In this document: positions 1 to 4,356 of the stretch, piece after piece | Layout: each line of letters starts with the position of its first letter | How positions within the stretch are numbered: position 1 is the stretch's first letter | Source: an uncultured Eubacteriales bacterium | GTDB lineage: Bacteria; Bacillota; Clostridia; Monoglobales; Monoglobaceae | Length of the DNA stretch: 8,252 nucleotides | Assembly (NCBI GenBank): GCA_900542675.1 | Contig: UQOT01000086.1 | Location: 1 to 8,252, forward strand | Direction: 5' to 3' | The notes under the pieces: generated by a model | Told to the model about the DNA's origin: nothing | The model's input: only the letters and a program-made list of their open reading frames with translations | The model's database searches: none | Position numbers and translations under genes: made by a program

Positions 1-138
1 GCCATACGTCTCAACAAAAGCTTTCGGAGCCGATTTCTTTTTTAAATTAAACTCCTTAACCTTTGCGATAAAGTCGTTCTGTCTGCTCATTTCCTCGTCT
101 TTTACACGTCTGTCATTCGTATTTATACTGTTTTCCAT
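1..138 (-). CDS. miaB: tRNA-2-methylthio-N6-dimethylallyladenosine synthase MiaB, N-terminal fragment
   Basis: This is the first 46 codons of a gene that continues beyond the left edge. It starts at an ATG read from 138 downwards. The translation is a charged, probably flexible leader of about 37 residues followed by PKAFVETYG at residues 38-46. That is how clostridial MiaB proteins begin, just before the first cluster cysteine of the UPF0004 domain (usually TYGCQ). MiaB is a radical-SAM enzyme that adds a methylthio group to i6A37 of tRNAs reading UNN codons. The radical-SAM and TRAM domains are outside the window, so the call rests on one motif and on the leader. The ATG lies 19 bases after the stop of the PRPP synthetase gene, with only a weak GAGAG-like ribosome site, which suggests co-transcription and perhaps translational coupling. 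Another methylthiotransferase (MtaB or RimO type) is possible but fits the leader less well. Confidence 0.72.
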   Translation of the reverse strand, partial: MENSINTNDRRVKDEEMSRQNDFIAKVKEFNLKKKSAPKAFVETYG

Positions 139-157
139 ATTATTAAAACTCTCATAA

Positions 158-1300
158 CTATTGAAGCTCTCCGCTTCTGTATCTTTCAAGAATTCTGTTA
201 ATCCTGCAAATCGGAGTTAAGAGCTCGCTTATAGACTTGTCCTCATTTATCTGTTTAATAAGGAGAGCAATAAACTTCGACATATCAACCTCATTATACC
301 ACTCGCAGTCTTTAAGCTCCGGGCGTCTGTACACAAGATTTGTCGTAAATACCGCGTCAATAAGTCCCTGATTATAAGCCTCGTTGAACTTGCTCACGCC
401 CTCGGTAAAGAGTCCAAAGGTTGAGAATACAATTATTCTCTTCGCATTTCTCTTTTTAAGCTCTCTCGCAACGTCAAGCATAGATTCACCCGACGCAATC
501 ATATCATCGACAACTATAACGTTTTTGTCGGTTATATCCTTACCCAAAAACTCGTGCGCAACAATAGGATTTTTTCCGTTTACAACTTTAGAATAATCTC
601 TGCGCTTGTAGAACATACCAAGATCCATACTGAGCACCGATGAATAATACATACACCTGCTCATAGCACCCTCGTCGGGCGATACGATAAGCGTATTCGA
701 TGCGTCCAAAATAATATCCTTGTTATACTTAAGGCACGCCTTTATCATCTGATAGGTCGGACGCACGTTTTCAAAGCTTCTAAGCGGAATAGCGTTTTGA
801 ACTCTTGAATCATGCGCGTCAAATGTCAGAATATTGTCAACGCCCATATTTGAAAGCTCCTGAAGCATAATCGCACAGTCAAGTGACTCACGCGCCACAC
901 GTCTGTGCTGTCTGCCCTCATAAAGCATCGGCATTATAACTGTAATTCGTTTAGCCTTTCCGCCGAGAGCCGAAATAACCCTCTTTAAGTCCTGATAATG
1001 GTCATCGGGACTCATCGGATGCTCAACTCCATACATCTTATAAGTAGCTCCGTAATTAAACGGATCGACGATAATGTGTATGTCATATGTCCTTACAGAG
1101 TGCGAAATAACCGCCTTCCCCTCGCCCGTTCCGAACCTTAAATAATCCGTCGGGATTAAAAAGCTGTCTATTTCCGCGTCCTTTCCCTCATTAAACTTTT
1201 TGAGGTGAGCGTTAACCTTTTCGGCTATGTCCTCACAGCCTTTCATTCCTATAATACCAAGTCTGCCAAGGTTGTACGATTCTACAGGATTCTGTTGCAT
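158..1300 (-). CDS. prs: Ribose-phosphate pyrophosphokinase (PRPP synthetase), divergent long form
   Basis: It should transfer pyrophosphate from ATP to ribose 5-phosphate to make PRPP, the precursor of nucleotides, NAD, histidine and tryptophan, in the cytoplasm. The 380 residues exceed the usual 310-320. Visible motifs are the ATP-site-like GRQHRR (129-134; normally RQDRK), DAHD with H163 at the place of the metal-binding histidine (161-164), VSPDEGAMSR (206-215), KRR of the catalytic flexible loop (232-234) and the PRPP loop VIVVDDMIASGES (261-273, D265 and D266). The catalytic K, R, H and acidic residues are kept, but surrounding signatures differ from the housekeeping enzyme, and there are extra residues near the N-terminus and after residue 300. 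A GAAAGG ribosome site lies 10 bases before the ATG. It sits 30 bases after pncB, whose product uses PRPP, and 19 bases before miaB. PRPP synthetase family membership is firm; activity and regulation are inferred. Confidence 0.9.
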   Translation of the reverse strand: MQQNPVESYNLGRLGIIGMKGCEDIAEKVNAHLKKFNEGKDAEIDSFLIPTDYLRFGTGEGKAVISHSVRTYDIHIIVDPFNYGATYKMYGVEHPMSPDDHYQDLKRVISALGGKAKRITVIMPMLYEGRQHRRVARESLDCAIMLQELSNMGVDNILTFDAHDSRVQNAIPLRSFENVRPTYQMIKACLKYNKDIILDASNTLIVSPDEGAMSRCMYYSSVLSMDLGMFYKRRDYSKVVNGKNPIVAHEFLGKDITDKNVIVVDDMIASGESMLDVARELKKRNAKRIIVFSTFGLFTEGVSKFNEAYNQGLIDAVFTTNLVYRRPELKDCEWYNEVDMSKFIALLIKQINEDKSISELLTPICRINRILERYRSGELQ

Positions 1301-1330
1301 TATAAAAGTACCTTTCTTTATATATTAATT

Positions 1331-2758
1331 CTAATTGTTCTCTTTAAGTAATTCATATCTGATATCCCAAAGCTTTTGAGATAAATCGACAAAATAGGTC
1401 TGCGGGTTTTCAAAGCGCTTGATTTCGTCCCATATCCGCGCAAGCTCAGTCTCGGCGTGCTGCCTTATTTCGGGAAGCTCGGGCGAATTGTACACACGTA
1501 CGCCGCCTTTAAATATCGGAACCATAAGCTCCGCCGCCTCAAAATTTGTCACCGTCTTACGCTTCCACGTATTTTGAAGGTCAAAGATTTCATATGGCTT
1601 TGACTCGTCTATAACCTCATCATAGGCACAGAGCACGTCCGCTATAGCCATACCGCTGTCTTTTGAATAAAGACGATATACCTTTTTAAAATACGGCGTG
1701 GTTATTTTCTGTACGTTTTCACTTATTTTTATCTTAGGGATAACCTTGCCGCCGTCCTCGGTGGCAACAAGCTTATATACACCGCCGAACACCGGCTCCG
1801 ACTTAGAGGTGATAAGCCTCTCGCCGACACCGAACGAATCAATCTTTGCGCCCTGCTGAAGGATATCGCGGATAATATACTCGTCCAAAGAATTTGACGC
1901 GCATATCTTCGCGCTCTCCCAGCCTGCCTCGTCAAGCATAACCCTTGCTTTCTTTGAAAGATAGGTCAGGTCGCCGCTGTCAATTCTAATTCCGCAGTTA
2001 GTAATCCCCTGCGGCTTTAAAACCTCATTAAACACACGTATCGCATTCGGGACGCCGCTCTTTAACACGTTATATGTGTCAACAAGCAAAGTACAGCTAT
2101 CGGGATAGCACTCAGCATAAGCCTTAAACGCATCATACTCGCTGTCAAAGCTCTGCACCCAGCTGTGCGCCATAGTTCCGAGAGCGGGAACGCCGAACAT
2201 CTGATCCGATATAGTACACGCCGTACCTGCAACGCCGCCGATATAAGCGGCTCTCGCGCCGTAAATCGCGCCGTCATAGCCCTGCGCACGCCTTGAACCA
2301 AACTCCATAACCGGTATGCCGTTTGCCGCACTGACAATTCTGTGACTCTTTGTCGCAATAAGGCTCTGATGATTGACCGTGAGCAATATCATAGTCTCGA
2401 CAAACTGAGCCTGAATTATCGGTCCTCTGACCGTAACAATCGGCTCGTTCGGGAATATCGGCGTACCCTCGGGCACCGCCCAAACATCACATTCAAACTT
2501 AAAATCCGCAAGATAGTCTAAAAACTCCTCACAGAACATATTCTTAGAACGCAGATACTCAATGTCCTCATGGCTGAATTTTAAGTTTTCAAGATACTCT
2601 ATAAGCTGCTGAACTCCCGCCATCACAGCAAAACCTGCCCTGTCAGGCGCCTGGCGGAAGTACATATCAAAATACGCAATCCTGTCACCCATTCCGCACT
2701 TTAAGTAACCGTTCGCCATAGTGATTTCGTAAAAATCGGTCAGCATTGTATAATTCAT
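1331..2758 (-). CDS. pncB: Nicotinate phosphoribosyltransferase
   Basis: The enzyme joins nicotinate to PRPP, with ATP hydrolysis, to form nicotinate mononucleotide. This is the entry step of the Preiss-Handler route of NAD salvage. The 475-residue length is normal for the Gram-positive form. The N-terminus MLTDFYEITMANGY (5-18) is the family hallmark. Later come EFGSRRAQG (152-160), the GAIYGARAAYIGG stretch (163-175) and GTMAHSW (194-200), where H198 fits the histidine that is phosphorylated in this family. IRIDSGDL, around 258-265, belongs to the phosphate-binding part of the barrel. The ATG is preceded by AGGAG about 10 bases upstream. It is the first gene of the minus-strand run pncB-prs-miaB and has a plausible promoter at 2808-2836. 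No truncation or missing key residue was seen. Confidence 0.96.
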   Translation of the reverse strand: MNYTMLTDFYEITMANGYLKCGMGDRIAYFDMYFRQAPDRAGFAVMAGVQQLIEYLENLKFSHEDIEYLRSKNMFCEEFLDYLADFKFECDVWAVPEGTPIFPNEPIVTVRGPIIQAQFVETMILLTVNHQSLIATKSHRIVSAANGIPVMEFGSRRAQGYDGAIYGARAAYIGGVAGTACTISDQMFGVPALGTMAHSWVQSFDSEYDAFKAYAECYPDSCTLLVDTYNVLKSGVPNAIRVFNEVLKPQGITNCGIRIDSGDLTYLSKKARVMLDEAGWESAKICASNSLDEYIIRDILQQGAKIDSFGVGERLITSKSEPVFGGVYKLVATEDGGKVIPKIKISENVQKITTPYFKKVYRLYSKDSGMAIADVLCAYDEVIDESKPYEIFDLQNTWKRKTVTNFEAAELMVPIFKGGVRVYNSPELPEIRQHAETELARIWDEIKRFENPQTYFVDLSQKLWDIRYELLKENN

Positions 2759-2807
2759 TTAGAAAAACATCTCCTAAAAATATTTATCATATTCATACAT
2801 ATACAAC

Positions 2808-2836
2808 AGTATATCATTTTCGTCAAATTAAGACAA
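2808..2836 (-). promoter_or_regulatory. Probable sigma-A promoter of the pncB-prs-miaB operon
   Basis: Read on the minus strand, TTGTCT (2836-2831) and TATACT (2813-2808) are 17 bases apart, and TG stands one base before the -10, giving an extended -10. Transcription would start near 2801, about 40 bases before the pncB ATG. A second arrangement overlaps it: TTGACG (2826-2821), 17 bases, TATATG (2803-2798). Either could serve. The assignment is by consensus only. Confidence 0.55.
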
Positions 2837-2889
2837 GTATTAATTATGATTGAAATATACCAAAAGATTTAACTAAGCTTTGCAAAATC

Positions 2890-2918
2890 TTGACAAAAGC
2901 AACAAAAACATCTACAAT
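2890..2918 (+). promoter_or_regulatory. Sigma-A promoter of the NusG-II / Gx-transporter pair
   Basis: TTGACA (2890-2895) matches the -35 consensus exactly. It is followed after 17 bases by TACAAT (2913-2918), a five-of-six -10. The start of transcription would be near 2925, leaving a leader of about 40 bases with a strong GGAGG ribosome site at 2950-2954. It is divergent from the pncB promoter. No clear operator was seen between them. Confidence 0.8.
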
Positions 2919-2963
2919 TATGCTAAAAGACGAGAATACTAAGATTAAAGGAGGCGGTATGTA

Positions 2964-3353
2964 TTGAGAAATAAATATTTGGTTATAATTTTTGCGTTTA
3001 TTATTTTGGCTGCGGTAGCCGCGGTATTTCTGTTAAACCGAATGCCGCAGGACAATATGATGGCGGAAATCGTCTCAGACGGCGAGGTTATTGAGCGAAT
3101 TGACCTCCACGCTTTGGAAAAGCCGCGGGATATCACCGTAAATACACCGGACGGCGGATTTAATACCGTTCACTTAGAACGCGGCTCGGCGTCTGTCACG
3201 GACGCGGACTGCCCGGACAAGCTTTGCGTAAAGCAAGGCGAAATCAAAAACGGGATTTATCCCATAATTTGCCTGCCTCACAAGCTCACCGTCCGTATAA
3301 TCTCGGATGACAATACAGACAATGACAGTATTGACGCCGTTGTCGGAAGATAA
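2964..3353 (+). CDS. Membrane-anchored NusG domain II protein (EetA-like)
   Basis: This is a small 129-residue protein. A hydrophobic segment at about residues 5-24 should be an uncleaved anchor, leaving the rest outside the membrane. The remainder matches NusG domain II proteins: a beta-rich region, then DCPDKLCVKQGEI (82-94) and IICLPHKLTV (101-110), with cysteines at 83, 88 and 103. Such proteins often precede a Gx-transporter gene, as here, and the pair occurs in flavin-based electron-transfer loci where the proteins are called EetA and EetB. The role is not biochemically settled and is inferred from the pairing. The start is TTG at 2964, nine bases after GGAGG. An ATG at 2959 sits closer to that site but meets a TGA after two codons. 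The next gene starts 31 bases after the stop. Confidence 0.85.
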   Translation: MRNKYLVIIFAFIILAAVAAVFLLNRMPQDNMMAEIVSDGEVIERIDLHALEKPRDITVNTPDGGFNTVHLERGSASVTDADCPDKLCVKQGEIKNGIYPIICLPHKLTVRIISDDNTDNDSIDAVVGR

Positions 3354-3384
3354 ACAAAATTTAAAAAATTATTTGGAGATAATT

Positions 3385-3912
3385 ATGAATAAAAAACCGG
3401 CTTTCACCGTAAAAAAGACTGCCTCAATCGGAGTGCTGACGGCAATCGCACTGACTATATTCGTGCTTGAAAACCAAATACCGCCTCTTACTGCAATTCC
3501 CGGAATTAAGCTCGGCCTTTCAAATATTATAACTCTCTTTGCGCTTGTCATAATAGGTCCGCGCGATGCGTTTATCATTCTTGTGCTGCGCGTGACTTTA
3601 GGCAGCGTATTCAGCGGACATATTATGACGCTTGCATACAGTATGACCGGCGGAATACTATGTCTTGCCGCAGAAGCTGTACTCGTAAAGCTTCTGCCCC
3701 TGAAAAACCTTTGGGCAATCAGCATAATCGGAGCGGTTATCCACAATGCGGCGCAAATTTCCGTCGCGGCAATCATCACAATGACCCCGGAGGTATTCTT
3801 TTATCTGCCATACCTCGTTATTGCCGGAATAATCACAGGCGCTTTTATCGGGCTCTGCGTTCAGTTTGCCATACAAAAATCCGGTAAATCCTTCAAAAAA
3901 CTGCTGTTGTAA
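3385..3912 (+). CDS. Gx transporter family / heptaprenyl diphosphate synthase component I-like membrane protein (EetB-like)
   Basis: This 175-residue, very hydrophobic protein has about five membrane segments (roughly 13-29, 42-58, 60-78, 85-103 and 110-165, the last region probably two). Hallmarks are IPPLTAIPGIKLGLSNIITL (32-51), the charged pair R60-D61, R69, SGH (77-79) and GG (89-90). This matches the family annotated as Gx transporter or heptaprenyl diphosphate synthase component I (HepT-like). The fold resembles small-molecule membrane proteins such as ECF S-components, so the synthase label is probably a misnomer. The ATG at 3385 has GGAG six bases upstream. The open frame extends upstream to 3307, but that start would overlap the preceding gene and lacks a ribosome site. 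It is probably co-transcribed with the NusG-II gene and may form a membrane complex with that protein. The substrate is unknown. Confidence 0.88.
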   Translation: MNKKPAFTVKKTASIGVLTAIALTIFVLENQIPPLTAIPGIKLGLSNIITLFALVIIGPRDAFIILVLRVTLGSVFSGHIMTLAYSMTGGILCLAAEAVLVKLLPLKNLWAISIIGAVIHNAAQISVAAIITMTPEVFFYLPYLVIAGIITGAFIGLCVQFAIQKSGKSFKKLLL

Positions 3913-3932
3913 CAATTCTGTAATACTTGTGT

Positions 3933-3957
3933 AATATTGTTGAAATAATACAATATT
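3933..3957. repeat. AT-only inverted repeat
   Basis: AATATTGT (3933-3940) and ACAATATT (3950-3957) are perfect inverted copies with a nine-base spacer, 20 bases after the Gx-transporter stop. A T-rich run follows at 3963-3974. It could be a weak terminator stem or a protein binding site. With only one G-C pair per arm it would be unstable as RNA. Confidence 0.4.
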
Positions 3958-3974
3958 GAATATATTTCTTTTTT

Positions 3975-4000
3975 AGATTTGTGCGTTATGCACAAATTTT
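3975..4000 (+). terminator. Probable terminator of the NusG-II / Gx-transporter pair
   Basis: ATTTGTGC (3977-3984) pairs perfectly with GCACAAAT (3990-3997) around a five-base loop. Two further weak pairs lie at the base, and TTTT follows at 3997-4000. The stem is moderate in strength and the T-run short, so termination may be incomplete. It is the best candidate between the upstream pair and the next transcription signals. Confidence 0.5.
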
Positions 4001-4026
4001 AGCATAATATTTGGTCAACTTACATC

Positions 4027-4055
4027 TTGTAAAATTCACTTAATCAGCATATAAT
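4027..4055 (+). promoter_or_regulatory. Possible sigma-A promoter within the intergenic region
   Basis: TTGTAA (4027-4032) and a perfect TATAAT (4050-4055) are separated by 17 bases. Transcription would begin near 4062. No coding frame follows before the terminator at 4127-4176, so this would drive a short RNA or a leader. In AT-rich DNA such matches occur by chance, so the call is moderate. Confidence 0.45.
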
Positions 4056-4061
4056 AAACAT

Positions 4062-4176
4062 ATAAATTATCGGCAGTAGGATAAATTATAATTAAGTAAA
4101 CTATATTTAAACTTAAAACAATAAACAGCTCGTCACCTGATTTTTTTGAACGGGATCGGATGACGGGCTTTTATTT
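4062..4176 (+). ncRNA. Candidate small RNA or terminated leader, unknown family
   Basis: The interval between a consensus-like promoter and a hairpin terminator would give an RNA of about 115 bases. The 5' part is AT-rich and unstructured by eye. The 3' part is the terminator hairpin. There is no usable start codon with a ribosome site followed by a frame of meaningful length. It was not recognised as a known riboswitch or small RNA family, and in particular the c-di-GMP riboswitch signatures were not found. It could also be a leader of the phosphodiesterase gene, but that gene has its own stronger promoter. Confidence 0.3.
4127..4176 (+). terminator. Hairpin terminator in the intergenic region
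   Basis: AGCTCGTCA (4127-4135) pairs with TGACGGGCT (4161-4169) through nine pairs including one G-U. The loop is 25 bases long and the T-rich tail TTTTATTTT ends at 4177. Nearby A-rich sequence on the left means it may also act on minus-strand transcripts. The large loop makes it less than ideal. Confidence 0.5.
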
Positions 4177-4250
4177 TGCGGTAAAGCTATACAATTAACA
4201 TCATTTTTCAAAAAAACTGTAAAAGAAATCAAAATATGCCGCAAAAAGCC
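4166..4250. repeat. Imperfect inverted repeat between terminator and promoter
   Basis: GGCTTTT plus TGCGG (4166-4172 and 4177-4181) is the inverse complement of CCGCAAAAAGCC (4239-4250), apart from a four-base bulge. The right arm touches the -35 box of the downstream promoter and the left arm is part of the terminator. It may be a chance structure, a regulator site, or an alternative fold of read-through RNA. Confidence 0.35.
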
Positions 4251-4279
4251 TTGAAAACACCTATTAATTATGTTATAAT
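4251..4279 (+). promoter_or_regulatory. Strong extended -10 sigma-A promoter of the c-di-GMP phosphodiesterase gene
   Basis: TTGAAA (4251-4256), 17 bases, then a perfect TATAAT (4274-4279) preceded by TG at the extended -10 position. The start would be near 4286, leaving about 70 bases of leader before the ATG at 4357, with AGAGGTG at 4345-4351 as ribosome site. Confidence 0.8.
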
Positions 4280-4356
4280 TTATTATATTATAATCATTTT
4301 GTAACATATATGTAAACTTAAATGATGTTTGGCGGAAACAGTTTAGAGGTGTTTTT

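Larger units (their letters stand above)
3913..4356. other. 444-base intergenic region without a protein gene
   Basis: This AT-rich stretch holds no convincing coding frame on either strand. A long minus-strand frame that runs from here into the next gene is a shadow of that gene. It contains, in order, an AT-only inverted repeat, a hairpin with a T-run, a promoter-like pair at 4027-4055, a hairpin terminator at 4127-4176, a second inverted repeat (4166-4181 with 4239-4250) and the promoter of the downstream regulator. A leader repeat, ATCATTT (4293-4299) with AAATGAT (4320-4326), may fold just after that start point. Confidence 0.7.

Noticed and set aside
2759..2963. A shared operator for the divergent pncB and NusG-II promoters
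   Set aside because: No clear palindrome or repeated motif was found between the two promoters by eye.
2945..3136. A 63-residue minus-strand frame over the start of the NusG-II gene
   Set aside because: It is antisense to a gene with a clear promoter, ribosome site and recognisable domain.
3307..3384. Upstream extension of the Gx-transporter frame
   Set aside because: It overlaps the end of the NusG-II gene and has no ribosome site. The ATG at 3385 has GGAG at the right distance and gives the family's usual N-terminus.
3369..3915. Overlapping minus-strand and second plus-strand frames within the Gx-transporter gene
   Set aside because: They are shadows of a recognisable membrane protein gene and show no domain or ribosome site.
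4286..4356. Possible c-di-GMP riboswitch upstream of the phosphodiesterase gene
   Set aside because: The leader is only about 70 bases and lacks the conserved GEMM-type signatures. The GGCGGAAAC stretch alone is not enough.
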